A DNA stretch of 64,000 nt from Vibrio gazogenes (GTDB lineage Bacteria > Pseudomonadota > Gammaproteobacteria > Enterobacterales > Vibrionaceae): assembly GCF_023920225.1 (NCBI RefSeq), contig NZ_CP092588.1:1116001-1180000 (forward strand), in the 5' to 3' direction. Numbering within the stretch: the first letter of the stretch is position 1; the number at the start of each line of letters is the position of its first letter. The notes below the pieces were generated by a model that saw only the letters and a program-made list of their open reading frames with translations, searched no databases and was not told the origin of the DNA. The translations under genes were made by a program, and so were the position numbers. Below are positions 29,595-39,523 of this stretch, in pieces.

Positions 29595-29916
29595 TCCATG
29601 ACTTGTGATTACTCATCCGTATACCGCCCCCACCGTCGCTCATATCTGATGCAGGCGCACTCGTTAATGCCCCGCAGCCACACAAACATATATTGATGAC
29701 ACTGACATGGTCTTAACCCAAAATTAACCTTTATATGATAAGCAGATATAAGTCAATAGAATGATTCCTCTATCTCACATATCAAGTGTGACTAAGTTCA
29801 AAAAACTTGAAAGTAACGAACGAAATTATGTTATCGAAGTCACACTTATTTCGGCTCATAATCACTCCCGACATAACGAAATAATAAATGAACCAACAAC
29901 GAATATGGGTGAGATT

Positions 29917-30243
29917 ATGAAAAACCAACTATCACTAGCTGCCGTTACTGCAATTGCAACGCTACTTTCAGCCAATGTATTTGCATCTGAATCACAATAC
30001 GACATGAATATCTATACGCTACCGGATCAAGCGATTGTCAAAGTGACTGAAAACGGCCAACCTGTCAGCCAGGTTCCTGTTGAAGTTGATGGTGGCAGTC
30101 AGCACCAAACATTAATGACTTCTGCGCACGGTACTGTCATTGTAGAAAACAATGAAAACCATTCCCGTAGCTTCAAGATTAGTGTCAATGAACCAAACGG
30201 TGAACAAATCGTTACTCATCGTTTTATTTCAGTACAACACTAA
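29917..30243 (+). CDS. Small secreted protein of unknown function
   Basis: 108 aa from the ATG at 29917, preceded by GGTGAG; an in-frame ATG at 29761 would put 52 unrelated residues ahead of an obvious signal peptide (KNQLSLAAVTAIATLLSANVFA/SES). The mature part is a small beta-rich domain (IYTLPDQAIVKVTENGQPVSQVPVEV...) with no Cys. The pattern resembles carboxypeptidase-regulatory/Ig-like periplasmic folds but no family is recognised. A strong terminator follows. Monocistronic. Confidence 0.75.
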   Translation: MKNQLSLAAVTAIATLLSANVFASESQYDMNIYTLPDQAIVKVTENGQPVSQVPVEVDGGSQHQTLMTSAHGTVIVENNENHSRSFKISVNEPNGEQIVTHRFISVQH

Positions 30244-30287
30244 TCCAAATCGATACTGTCCATAGGGCTTTCGAGCCCAACCTAAGC

Positions 30288-30318
30288 AACAGGGGAGCGC
30301 CGCTCCCCTGTTTTATAT
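30288..30318 (+). terminator. Rho-independent terminator of the small secreted protein gene
   Basis: AACAGGGGAG pairs with CTCCCCTGTT around a 5-nt loop, followed by TTATATTT. It lies between convergent genes. Confidence 0.88.
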
Positions 30319-30354
30319 TTACAAAGTAAGTGAATACCAGATTGATGGCGTTTG

Positions 30355-31581
30355 TCACTCAATCGCCATTGCCAGCAAACTGATCGGGTGAATCGCTTCA
30401 AGCCGGGTGTTCTCTTCGATCTGCCATTTACAGGTTTCACAATCCGTGATCACCATATCCGCACCCGATTGATCAATCGATTCAAACAAGTGTGCCCCGA
30501 TCTTCATCGATACCGAATAGTTCTCGGTCTTAAAACCATATGTTCCGGAAAGGCCACAACATTCACTATCGAGGACCGTCACCGTGACTCCCGGAATCAT
30601 TTTCAGTAATTCAATGGTAAAAATCGCCTGTCCGCTGCGTTCCAAATGGCAAGGCGTGTGATAAACCACATGCAGATTCAATGGTTTCATTGCCGGTTGC
30701 TGTCCATTCATAAATGATCGCAGTAAAAATCGTGTCACATATTCGATTTTGTCGGCGACCTGAGAATTATCGACCCCGAGTACATGCGGGTATTCCTGCT
30801 GCAATGTAAAAGAGCAGGTCGACGACGTGGCAAGAATCGGGGTTTGATAATCCTGCACAGCCGATATCATCGATTGAACATTTGCCTCAGCGTTCTGACG
30901 TGCTTTGTGATGAAATCCGTTCGCCATCAAAGGCACACCACAACATTTTTCACGCTCCAGCAAGCGAACTCCGATGTTCATCGCATTCATAACTTTGATG
31001 AAGTCTTTACCCAGTTGCGGATGGTTGTAGTTCACATAACAGCCGTGAAAATAAGTCACCTGATGCTGATACAACGGCTGACGGGTGCAGTTTTGTTTGA
31101 ACCACCGTCTGAATGTCCCGTGGGAATACTTGGGTAATGATTTATGCTGGTGAACCCCAATCACCTGATGCATGGCTTTTTTGACTATCGGTAGAGCGGT
31201 CGTTGCATTGATAAGCGGTGCCAACGGTGATGCCAGTGTACCGAATAGATCGGTATGACTGAGGATATAATCCCGGATGCGTTTCGGATTAAGCGGCTCC
31301 TTGCCATATTTACCACGGGCCACAGCAATCATATCGCCAATTTTGACCCCGGAAGGACACGCAGTTTCACACCGTTTGCAATTGGTGCAATATTTCAACG
31401 CTTCATCGTAATAAGCCGGATTTTTGATACGTAAACGCTCACCATCCGGACCACACTGTTTCGGGCCCGGGTAGTCAGGATTTGCCTTCGAAACCGGACA
31501 ATAAGCGGTACATACCGTACACTTGATACACTGTTCAAACGAGGTACTCTGAGGGGCAAGCTGAGTAAAACGACGATTCAT
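30355..31581 (-). CDS. glpC: Anaerobic glycerol-3-phosphate dehydrogenase subunit C
   Basis: 408 aa from the ATG at 31581, which overlaps the glpB stop (ATGA) and has AGGAGG upstream. Two 4Fe-4S ferredoxin motifs, CIKCTVCTAYCP and CTNCKRCETACP, sit in the N-terminal third, and two CCG-type cysteine-rich domains (CCGVPLMANG, CCGLSGTYG) follow. It anchors GlpAB and passes electrons from glycerol-3-phosphate to menaquinone. Last gene of glpABC. Confidence 0.96.
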   Translation of the reverse strand: MNRRFTQLAPQSTSFEQCIKCTVCTAYCPVSKANPDYPGPKQCGPDGERLRIKNPAYYDEALKYCTNCKRCETACPSGVKIGDMIAVARGKYGKEPLNPKRIRDYILSHTDLFGTLASPLAPLINATTALPIVKKAMHQVIGVHQHKSLPKYSHGTFRRWFKQNCTRQPLYQHQVTYFHGCYVNYNHPQLGKDFIKVMNAMNIGVRLLEREKCCGVPLMANGFHHKARQNAEANVQSMISAVQDYQTPILATSSTCSFTLQQEYPHVLGVDNSQVADKIEYVTRFLLRSFMNGQQPAMKPLNLHVVYHTPCHLERSGQAIFTIELLKMIPGVTVTVLDSECCGLSGTYGFKTENYSVSMKIGAHLFESIDQSGADMVITDCETCKWQIEENTRLEAIHPISLLAMAIE

Positions 31582-32981
31582 GAAAGAGCCTCCTGACAAG
31601 TTGCCGGACAAACATTATCGGTGATGCATTGCTCGACGGCATGATACGCAGTTGCAATGGCAACACCGCCACCACTGCCTTCAAACACGGGGTCATAGCC
31701 GGCCAGCATTGCCCCACAACAATAAAGGTTAGTAATCGTTTCCCCGCAATAACTCGGATGCAGCTGATCGTTGGTTGATACCCCAAAAGTCATGAACGGA
31801 TGCGGCTGATGCTGCGCGACAAAATCATGCCCGCCCCATTGTGTTCTCGGCGTGATTTGCGCGACGTCCAAACCGAAAACTGGCTCTTTGATCGCCTGTC
31901 GTGATGCCTGTAACCCCTGACTGAAATAACTGCCGGTTGCCATAATATAATGCTCGGCCCGAACCGGGATATCGGTCAGATTCCGGGTATACACTTCTGT
32001 CAGACGGTGTCCTTCAAAGTGGCCGCCGAGCACTTGATCCCCCTTGAGATGAACGCCCCCCGCCTGAATAAAAATCCGGTGTAACGCGGCTTCGAGGCGC
32101 ATGCCCATCAACGACGGTGGCATGGTCGGGACCTCATGAAAGTGACGCTGCGTTTCCTGCTGTAAGCGATCTAAGATTGCCATCCCATCACCATGACCGA
32201 CGACCGCAGGCAAAATCACCAAATCATCGGACTGGGTCATCTCGGTCAGTTGTTCACAAAATGCCGACCAAATCGGCGCCTGTTGCAGCAGATGAGCAAT
32301 ATCAAGCGAACGTCGTTCACACGGATGACGCTGATCATGTTCAACACTGGGGAGATGAATCGTAGCAATCCGGATCGGCAACCCGGAAAAATCAGCAATA
32401 CGGGCTAAATTATCCTTCAGGATCTGTGGCTGAAAATCGCGGTATCCTGCCAGCGCAATAATCACAATTTCACGAAAAGGGGCGTTCGTACGATGCTGAT
32501 AGACATGTGGTTGAGATAACCAAGTTGCTTTCAGGGTCCCAAACGGTGTAATACGCCAATGGTTGGCATGATCCGGCTGATGAGAAAGCGCAACCTCTGC
32601 GGCCAGCATCTCTTTAAACCACAACAAACTCTGCTTGACGCCTGTCCGGCCAACTTTCACATAGGGATGTTGCACCGTCTGACGGATGGTCTGTTGCCGT
32701 GAGTCGGCCTCTTCCGGTAACGCCGCTTCCTGCAATACAGCGGACGCAAGTTCATCATTTTCTAACTGAGCGCTTTCTAACTGAGAAATGGCCGCGAAAG
32801 GATCCACGACTGGCTCACCCGTCGGCAGGCGACCCAACACATCAATAGAGCCTGAAGAAAAATGCAGCGCACTCTGCCCCTGACTGATCAGCACGGTTTT
32901 CCGACCAGCCTGCTGACTGCGGATCGCAGCACAATAACCGGCAATTCCGCCGCCGATCACGGCGATATCATAATTCATCAT
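31578..32981 (-). CDS. glpB: Anaerobic glycerol-3-phosphate dehydrogenase subunit B
   Basis: 467 aa flavoprotein; the N-terminal dinucleotide-binding motif IAVIGGGIAGYCAAI and the C-terminal NLYCCGAMLAGYDPVFEGSGGGVAIATAYHA match GlpB. It works with GlpA and GlpC in anaerobic oxidation of glycerol-3-phosphate. Its start overlaps the glpA stop and its stop overlaps glpC, so the three are translationally coupled. Confidence 0.95.
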   Translation of the reverse strand: MMNYDIAVIGGGIAGYCAAIRSQQAGRKTVLISQGQSALHFSSGSIDVLGRLPTGEPVVDPFAAISQLESAQLENDELASAVLQEAALPEEADSRQQTIRQTVQHPYVKVGRTGVKQSLLWFKEMLAAEVALSHQPDHANHWRITPFGTLKATWLSQPHVYQHRTNAPFREIVIIALAGYRDFQPQILKDNLARIADFSGLPIRIATIHLPSVEHDQRHPCERRSLDIAHLLQQAPIWSAFCEQLTEMTQSDDLVILPAVVGHGDGMAILDRLQQETQRHFHEVPTMPPSLMGMRLEAALHRIFIQAGGVHLKGDQVLGGHFEGHRLTEVYTRNLTDIPVRAEHYIMATGSYFSQGLQASRQAIKEPVFGLDVAQITPRTQWGGHDFVAQHQPHPFMTFGVSTNDQLHPSYCGETITNLYCCGAMLAGYDPVFEGSGGGVAIATAYHAVEQCITDNVCPATCQEALS

Positions 32982-34627
32982 TGGCGTTCCTCCTGCTGCG
33001 GATCTGTGTCCATCACCGGTTGCTCTCCCACGCCAAGCAATCCCTGATAGATCCAGTAACTGAACTCCGCTTCCCGTAACGCATTGCCCCAGAAGATCGG
33101 TTTAATGCCTTTCCAGCGTTCTTCCAGAAAGTCGGTCAACAAGGCACCGGATTCACAACCATCCATCTCAGTGTATTCTGAAAACAGCGCCGCAGCCCGA
33201 TAACTACACAATTCACCCTGACAGGGGCCCATCCCTAAACGAGTCCGACGCCTGAGATCAATCAGGTTTTTGACATCCAACTGTGAAATCGCATATTCGA
33301 TTTCACCGGCTGTCACCATTTCACACTCACAGATCACCGCCTGACTTTCAGGGTTGTCGGCTAAAAATTGTTCCGCGCGTTCACCGTGACGGTAAATTGC
33401 CGATTCATAAACGGGTTTGGCGAGACTGGCTGTTTTTTTCGCCTGCTTCGGCATGCCGTTGGCTCCCGGCAGCGGTTTGATATGGGTTTCACACGGTGCG
33501 GAATGACCCAGTTTTTGCGCGACCATATCAGTTGCCCACTCCGCCATGAGACGATAAGTCATAAGCTTACCACCGGTAATCGTCGTTAGCCCTTTCAGGC
33601 CATCCCGCGCTTCATGATCCAGTAAAACGATCCCCCGGCTGATATTGCGGCCGCTACCATCATCATCAACAGAAACTAACGGCCGGACACCGGCATATGC
33701 CCGGAGGACCCGCGTATTGGCCATAATCGGGGCGAGCTTTTCCCCTTCTTTGAGCAGTAAGTCAACTTCACGTTCAGTCACTTGCAAATTGTCTATCTGG
33801 TCATAATCCACATGTTCAGAGGTCGTACCGATTAAAGATATGGTATCTCCGGGCACCAGAATATCGGCATCGGCCGGTTTGCGGCAGCGATTAATCACCA
33901 GGTTATTAATCCGGTAATCCAGAATCAGCAAAGACCCTTTGGCAGGAAACATGCGAATCTTCAGATCCGCATACTCACAAATGTTTTGCCCCCAGATACC
34001 AGCGGCATTGATCACCTCTTTGGCATAGATTTCAAGATGTTCACGGGTATCTGAACGCCAGGCCCGAACGCCAAGCACAGTATCCCCCTGACGAATCAGG
34101 CCTTGTACCCATGTACGATTTAATACACGCGCACCATGTTCTTTCGCGTCCAGAATGTTCGCACTACACAACCGAAAAGGATCTAATGTGCCGTCAGGCA
34201 CTTTGACGGCACCAAGCAACTGTGGGTTAACATGCGGCTCTAAAACCAGCGCTTCTTTGGCACTTAAACGCGTCGTTTCAATACCGGCAACGCCACAAGC
34301 CTTAATGAATGTATCCTGATAAGCCAAATCGTCTTCCGGTAATGTGACAAACAAACCGTTGGTCGGTTCGACACAGTGTTTGGCGATCCGCCTGAGGATT
34401 CGATTTTCCTGAATACATTCTTTTGCGGATTCAGGGTCAGTCACCGCATAACGCGCGCCCGAATGTAATAAACCATGATTTCGCCCCGTCGTCCCGGAAG
34501 CAATATCATCCCGTTCGAGTAAAATACAGTCGATACCACGTAACGCGCAATCACGCACGATGCCAGTGCCTGTCGCACCACCACCGATAATAACGACATC
34601 TGTTTCCAACCTTCGGGCAACCACCAT
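32978..34627 (-). CDS. glpA: Anaerobic glycerol-3-phosphate dehydrogenase subunit A
   Basis: 549 aa. FAD motif VVIIGGGATGTGIVRD at residues 11-26, the DAO fold with SGARYAVTDPESAKECIQEN, and a C-terminal BFD-like iron-sulfur region (CECEMVTAGEIEYAI ... GMGPCQGELC). It is the catalytic subunit oxidising sn-glycerol-3-phosphate to dihydroxyacetone phosphate. First gene of glpABC, divergent from glpF across a 525-bp regulatory region. Confidence 0.97.
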   Translation of the reverse strand: MVVARRLETDVVIIGGGATGTGIVRDCALRGIDCILLERDDIASGTTGRNHGLLHSGARYAVTDPESAKECIQENRILRRIAKHCVEPTNGLFVTLPEDDLAYQDTFIKACGVAGIETTRLSAKEALVLEPHVNPQLLGAVKVPDGTLDPFRLCSANILDAKEHGARVLNRTWVQGLIRQGDTVLGVRAWRSDTREHLEIYAKEVINAAGIWGQNICEYADLKIRMFPAKGSLLILDYRINNLVINRCRKPADADILVPGDTISLIGTTSEHVDYDQIDNLQVTEREVDLLLKEGEKLAPIMANTRVLRAYAGVRPLVSVDDDGSGRNISRGIVLLDHEARDGLKGLTTITGGKLMTYRLMAEWATDMVAQKLGHSAPCETHIKPLPGANGMPKQAKKTASLAKPVYESAIYRHGERAEQFLADNPESQAVICECEMVTAGEIEYAISQLDVKNLIDLRRRTRLGMGPCQGELCSYRAAALFSEYTEMDGCESGALLTDFLEERWKGIKPIFWGNALREAEFSYWIYQGLLGVGEQPVMDTDPQQEERQ

Positions 34628-35152
34628 CTATATGAACCTTCTGATATCAATGCACTGACAAATAGTGTGTCATTTATTATCTAAAATGTTCGATATATTG
34701 CTCACAAAAGAGCGAACGAACATTTTTAACCAATCCAGAGTCCAATGAGAGATCGTCATATTACGTGGTTTGTCACAATTATGATGGGTGCGGAACGACG
34801 TGGCAGAGGCAAGTAGACTCTGGAGTGAATCGCCCTCCCTTCCCCTGCATACGCTGATGCACAGTCGTCATCCGTCAACGATAACACCACAACTATCAAT
34901 GCTTTTATCAATAAAGATAGGAAATACAAGCGATTTTTTGGCTCAAAACTGACATTTTAGCATCCATATTGTTCCATTAAACAGGATGTCATCCTGTAAA
35001 ATTATGCTCCAATTAACAAAAATAGAAATAGAAGGGACACAATTGTGCTCGAACACTCATTAATTATGTTTGTTTGTTTTCGCGCAAAGAATTCTATGCA
35101 GAATGAGCCGTGCATCCGTGCATATACGTGAGTAAAACAAGGACTCTTACCT
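34628..35152. promoter_or_regulatory. Divergent glpA/glpF control region with GlpR-like operators
   Basis: ATGTTCG at 34686-34692 and its inverse CGAACAT at 34717-34723 form GlpR-type half-sites just upstream of glpA, with GCTC/GAGC between them. A second GTGCTCGAACAC site lies at about 35043-35055, nearer glpF. GlpR represses glp operons through ATGTTCG-type inverted repeats in Escherichia coli. No glpR gene is in the window. Promoter elements were not pinned down. Confidence 0.6.
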
Positions 35153-36004
35153 ATGGCTCGAACAAAACAACATACCCTACTAGGGGAATGCATCGCTGAA
35201 TTTATCGGAACAGGGTTACTGATATTTTTTGGTGTTGGCTGTGTGGCAGCGCTGGTTCTCACCGGAGCGTCATATGGGCAATGGGAAATCAGTATCATTT
35301 GGGGGCTCGGCGTGTCGATTGCAATCTATTGCACGGCAGGTGTCTCCGGCGCACATATCAACCCTGCAGTAACGATTGCTCTGGCAGCATTCCACGGTTT
35401 TAACAAAGCAAAAGTACTGCCTTACATCGCATCACAAATCCTCGGTGCATTTTGCGCTGCGGCATTAATTTACGCGTTGTATAGCAACCTATTCGCCAAC
35501 TATGAAGTCACCCATGACATGCTGCGCAGCAGTCAGGCGGCACTCGCAACAGCCGGTATTTTCTCAACTTACCCGAATGCATCATTATCCTTCTTTGGTG
35601 CCGTGGCCGTTGAATTTACCATCACTGCGGTACTGATGTTTGGGATTCTGGCGCTCGGTGATGAAAATAACGGCGCACACAGAAACGCGATGAACCCACT
35701 GTTGATCGGGATACTCATTGCCGTCATCGGGAGCTCATTAGGGCCATTGACCGGTTTTGCCATGAACCCCGCCCGGGATTTCGGCCCCAAACTGTTCGCT
35801 TATCTGGCTGGTTGGGACTTTGCCTTGACTGGCGGTAAGGATATCCCCTATTTTATTGTGCCGATCGTCGGACCGATTGCCGGTGCGTGCTTCGGTGCCT
35901 GGGCTTATCCTAAATTCATCGCGACATACTTGCCGACCGTCGGCGTCGGTTGCACCATCCCGAACCAATGTGACACCAAAGACAATACAGAGGCGCATAT
36001 TTAA
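35153..36004 (+). CDS. glpF: Glycerol uptake facilitator (aquaglyceroporin)
   Basis: 283 aa, six membrane helices. Both NPA boxes are present: SGAHINPAVT and GFAMNPARDFGP, with Asp after the second Arg, as in glycerol channels. Passive glycerol entry across the inner membrane, coupled to phosphorylation by GlpK encoded 86 bp downstream. Confidence 0.97.
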   Translation: MARTKQHTLLGECIAEFIGTGLLIFFGVGCVAALVLTGASYGQWEISIIWGLGVSIAIYCTAGVSGAHINPAVTIALAAFHGFNKAKVLPYIASQILGAFCAAALIYALYSNLFANYEVTHDMLRSSQAALATAGIFSTYPNASLSFFGAVAVEFTITAVLMFGILALGDENNGAHRNAMNPLLIGILIAVIGSSLGPLTGFAMNPARDFGPKLFAYLAGWDFALTGGKDIPYFIVPIVGPIAGACFGAWAYPKFIATYLPTVGVGCTIPNQCDTKDNTEAHI

Positions 36005-36090
36005 CCGCGCTCAATCACAAATTGGATAAAAGTAAAAATAATTTAAGCAGCAACTAAAACACGAAACAATAAAAGATAAAGGAATGAACC

Positions 36091-37605
36091 ATGACTGAGC
36101 AAAAATACGTAGTCGCCCTTGATCAAGGGACAACAAGCTCAAGGGCCGTCGTACTTGACCATGATGCCAATATCGTCAGTGTATCTCAGCGTGAATTTAC
36201 TCAAATTTATCCCGAAGCCGGTTGGGTCGAGCATGACCCGATGGAAATCTATGCAACCCAGAGCTCAACATTAATCGAAGCCATTAGTAAGGCTGGGATT
36301 CGTAGTGATGAAGTGGCAGCAATCGGGATTACCAACCAACGTGAAACAACGATCGTCTGGAATAAAGAAACCGGTAAACCGGTCTACAATGCCATTGTCT
36401 GGCAATGTCGCCGTACCGCAGAGATCTGTGAAACCCTCAAGGCACGCGGACTGGAATCATACATTCGGGAAAACACCGGGCTATTATTAGACCCTTATTT
36501 CTCCGGAACAAAAATCAAATGGATTCTGGATAATGTCGAAGGTGCCCGTGAAGATGCCGAAGCCGGCAAATTGTTGTTCGGGACCGTGGATACTTGGCTG
36601 GTGTGGAAAATGACACAAGGTCGCGTCCATGTCACAGACTACACCAACGCCTCACGGACGATGCTGTTCAACATCAATACCTTGCAATGGGATGAGAAAA
36701 TTCTGCAAGAATTCGGCATTCCGCTTTCCATGATGCCGGAAGTTAAAAAATCTTCGGAAGTCTACGGTCAAACCAACATTGGTGGTAAAGGGGGAACGCG
36801 TATTCCAATCGCCGGGATTGCCGGAGACCAGCAAGCCGCGCTGTACGGGCAAATGTGTGTTCAGGCAGGACAGGCAAAAAATACCTATGGTACCGGCTGC
36901 TTCCTGTTGATGAACACCGGACAGGAAAAAGTCACCTCCAGTAATGGTCTGCTGACCACACTGGCCTGTGGCCCGAATGGCGAACCGGCTTACGCACTCG
37001 AAGGTGCCGTCTTTATGGGTGGTGCGGCAATTCAGTGGCTCAGAGATGAACTGAAACTGATCTCCGATGCGAGAGATTCCGAATATTTTGCGACCAAAGA
37101 AGATACCGCAAACGGGGTTTACGTGGTGCCGGCATTTACCGGTTTAGGCGCGCCATATTGGGATGCTTATGCACGCGGTACCATTGTCGGCCTGACCCGG
37201 GGCGTCAATTCAAACCATATCATTCGTGCAACACTTGAAAGTGTCGCCTATCAGACTCGGGACGTGCTGGATGCCATGCAAGCGGACTCCGGTATTCAAC
37301 TGGCAGGGCTAAGAGTTGATGGCGGCGCGGTTGCCAATAACTTCCTGATGCAGTTCCAGTCTGATGTGCTGGATACGCAGGTACTTCGTCCGAAAGTCAC
37401 CGAAGTGACCGCTTTGGGCGCGGCCTACCTTGCCGGTATTGCCGTCGGTTTCTGGGATAGCTTAGACGAGCTCAAAAACAAAGCCGAGATTGATCGCACT
37501 TTCTCACCACATCATGATGAAGAAAAGCGGCAACGTCGTTATAAAGGCTGGAAACGCGCAGTCAAATGTGCACAAACCTGGGCTGAAATGCATAACGAAG
37601 AGTAA
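36091..37605 (+). CDS. glpK: Glycerol kinase
   Basis: 504 aa FGGY-family kinase, full length. ATP/phosphate motifs [14 protein letters not shown] (N-terminus) and [13 protein letters not shown] are intact; [15 protein letters not shown] and [20 protein letters not shown] complete the signature. It traps glycerol as glycerol-3-phosphate, the substrate of GlpABC encoded divergently. GGAATG-type Shine-Dalgarno precedes the ATG. A terminator follows. Confidence 0.98.
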   Translation: MTEQKYVVALDQGTTSSRAVVLDHDANIVSVSQREFTQIYPEAGWVEHDPMEIYATQSSTLIEAISKAGIRSDEVAAIGITNQRETTIVWNKETGKPVYNAIVWQCRRTAEICETLKARGLESYIRENTGLLLDPYFSGTKIKWILDNVEGAREDAEAGKLLFGTVDTWLVWKMTQGRVHVTDYTNASRTMLFNINTLQWDEKILQEFGIPLSMMPEVKKSSEVYGQTNIGGKGGTRIPIAGIAGDQQAALYGQMCVQAGQAKNTYGTGCFLLMNTGQEKVTSSNGLLTTLACGPNGEPAYALEGAVFMGGAAIQWLRDELKLISDARDSEYFATKEDTANGVYVVPAFTGLGAPYWDAYARGTIVGLTRGVNSNHIIRATLESVAYQTRDVLDAMQADSGIQLAGLRVDGGAVANNFLMQFQSDVLDTQVLRPKVTEVTALGAAYLAGIAVGFWDSLDELKNKAEIDRTFSPHHDEEKRQRRYKGWKRAVKCAQTWAEMHNEE

Positions 37606-37636
37606 TCAGCCACACCGATCAGCAAATTGATCATAC

Positions 37637-37670
37637 AAAGCACTAAGCCAATCTGGCTTAGTGCTTTTTT
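37637..37670 (+). terminator. Rho-independent terminator after glpK
   Basis: Perfect 13-bp stem AAAGCACTAAGCC/GGCTTAGTGCTTT with a 5-nt loop, followed by a T-run. Confidence 0.93.
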
Positions 37671-37757
37671 ATTGGCACAGGTTTTGATTCGTTTTTTATT
37701 AGCACGTCTGTCTTTTTATTAACACGTCTTTTTATTAACACGCCTTTTTTATTAACG
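37661..37757. repeat. Tandem imperfect repeats of a T-rich unit
   Basis: The unit TTTTTATTARCACG recurs five times with spacings of roughly 16-35 bp, beginning inside the glpK terminator tail and ending 33 bp before the fecE-like stop. It looks like slippage expansion of a terminator tail. A+T rich, no coding frame. Confidence 0.65.
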
Positions 37758-37790
37758 CGAGTGGATATTACCGCACGAAATCGAGCAGCA

Positions 37791-38558
37791 CTACTTGACC
37801 ACACACATCGGCGTGCCGGCGATCGGATCGCGATGAACTTCAGCATCCAGCGCAAAGACATCCGCCAGCAATTGTGTGGTCAGTATTTCCTCCGGCGCCC
37901 CCTGAGCGACAACCCGCCCGCCATTCATCACAATCAGATGATCACAATAACGACAAGCCTGATTGATATCATGCAGGACCGTTACTAATGTTTTTCCTTC
38001 ATGATTCAAGAGGCGCATCAGTTTCATCAGCTCAACCTGATGGTTCAAATCAAGATAGGTTGTCGGCTCGTCGAGAAAAACATAGTCGGTATCCTGCGCC
38101 AGCGTCATCGCAAGCCAGACCCGTTGACACTGACCACCGGACAGCTCCGCGATTTTCCGTTCGGCAAATGCCGTCACCCCCGTCAATTGCATGGCCAATT
38201 CGACTTGATGCTGATCGGTCTGGGTTAACTGTCCCCAAAAACCGGTATAAGGGCTCCGGCCATAACCGACCACATCGCGGACCAGAATCCCCTCTGGCAC
38301 TTCCTGAGACTGAGGCAATAGCGATAGCACCCGAGCCATCGCCTGTGATGAGTAATCCCGAATATCTTTGCCCTGCCACTGAACCATGCCTGACTGCGGG
38401 GCGAGAAGACGCACTAACGCTTTCAGCAGGGTTGATTTCCCGCACCCATTGGGCCCGAGCAAAGCGGTGATTTTCCCTGATAAAATCTGTAGGTTCACCT
38501 GCTGAACAATCGGTGTTTCACCGTATCCGACATCAAGATTCTCTGTCTTCAGTCCCAT
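37791..38558 (-). CDS. Iron-siderophore ABC transporter ATP-binding protein (FecE/FepC type)
   Basis: 255 aa ABC ATPase with Walker A GPNGCGKST (about 36-44), Q-loop LPQSQEV, signature LSGGQCQRVWLA, Walker B DYVFLDEP and switch His in VLHDINQ. The length and the YGRSPYTG segment are typical of Fe3+-siderophore/B12 importers. It energises the two permeases encoded immediately upstream in the same operon. Confidence 0.95.
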   Translation of the reverse strand: MGLKTENLDVGYGETPIVQQVNLQILSGKITALLGPNGCGKSTLLKALVRLLAPQSGMVQWQGKDIRDYSSQAMARVLSLLPQSQEVPEGILVRDVVGYGRSPYTGFWGQLTQTDQHQVELAMQLTGVTAFAERKIAELSGGQCQRVWLAMTLAQDTDYVFLDEPTTYLDLNHQVELMKLMRLLNHEGKTLVTVLHDINQACRYCDHLIVMNGGRVVAQGAPEEILTTQLLADVFALDAEVHRDPIAGTPMCVVK

Positions 38559-38560
38559 GT

Positions 38561-39523
38561 TTATCTCATTTTGACTAATAAATACAAAAAGTAAGGCGCC
38601 CCGATTGCAGCGGTGAGGATCCCGGCCGGCAGTTCAATCGGCGGATCAATCACCCGAGAAACGAAATCTGCAACCAGTAAGATCAAGGCACCGACCAACA
38701 TGCCTGTCGGCAGCAAAATTTGATGCTTACCGCCGACCAGTTGACGCGCCAAATGAGGGGCGATCAACCCCAAAAAGCTAATCGGCCCGCAAATCGCGAC
38801 CGCAGCCGAAGTCCACCCCACCGCAATTGCCAGCGCAATCAATCGGGTCAGCTTGACGGTCACTCCCAGACTGGTCGCCCGCTGCTCGCCTAATACCAAA
38901 ATATTGAGTGGATGACTTAACCCCAGTACCACAGGCAGAAGTACACACCACGGTAACAAGAGCTGAATCTGCTCCCAACTGCGTCCCCAGAGACTGCCGG
39001 TCAGCCAGAGTAAGGCGTTGTTAATATCCAGCGGATGAATCAGCATGATGAAATCAATCGCACTGCCATAAAAAGCTGCGAGTGCCACACCGGTAATCGC
39101 CAGTTTCACCGGTGCCAGATTGCCTCGTACCAGCAATGCCAGAATCAAGGCCGAAACAATCCCCCCGACCAGTGCAACCCACGGCAGCCATAAGACCGAG
39201 ACTGCCGGAAACAGCGTCATCATCACGACGGCCGCTAACCCCGCACCATGACTGACACCCAGAATATCGGGCGATGCGAGCGGATTGCGAATCACACCTT
39301 GGATCAAGACACCGGCCGTTGCCAGCATCGCCCCGACCAGAATTGCCACAATCGCGCGCGGAAAACGGTAGTCATAAATCGTAAAAGCAAAGGCACCTTG
39401 ATTGTGTAATCCTTGCCATAACTGCGTCCAGCTCAGATCAACCGCCCCGTATTTCAGACTCGCTAAAAAACTGACGACAATCAGCCCACTCAGGATCAAC
39501 GGCATCTTCAATCCATGATTCAT
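38561..39523 (-). CDS. Iron-siderophore ABC transporter permease (FecD type)
   Basis: 320 aa from the ATG at 39523, which overlaps the preceding stop (ATGA). FecCD/BtuC-family permease with about 9-10 helices; NPLASPDILGVSHGAGLAAV and GPISFLGLIAPHLARQLVGGKHQ (coupling-helix region) are hallmarks. Forms a heterodimer with the next permease. Confidence 0.93.
   Translation of the reverse strand: MNHGLKMPLILSGLIVVSFLASLKYGAVDLSWTQLWQGLHNQGAFAFTIYDYRFPRAIVAILVGAMLATAGVLIQGVIRNPLASPDILGVSHGAGLAAVVMMTLFPAVSVLWLPWVALVGGIVSALILALLVRGNLAPVKLAITGVALAAFYGSAIDFIMLIHPLDINNALLWLTGSLWGRSWEQIQLLLPWCVLLPVVLGLSHPLNILVLGEQRATSLGVTVKLTRLIALAIAVGWTSAAVAICGPISFLGLIAPHLARQLVGGKHQILLPTGMLVGALILLVADFVSRVIDPPIELPAGILTAAIGAPYFLYLLVKMR

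Noticed and set aside
29761-29916. Longer start for the small secreted protein
   Set aside because: The extra 52 residues precede a complete signal peptide, and the downstream ATG has its own GGTGAG ribosome site.
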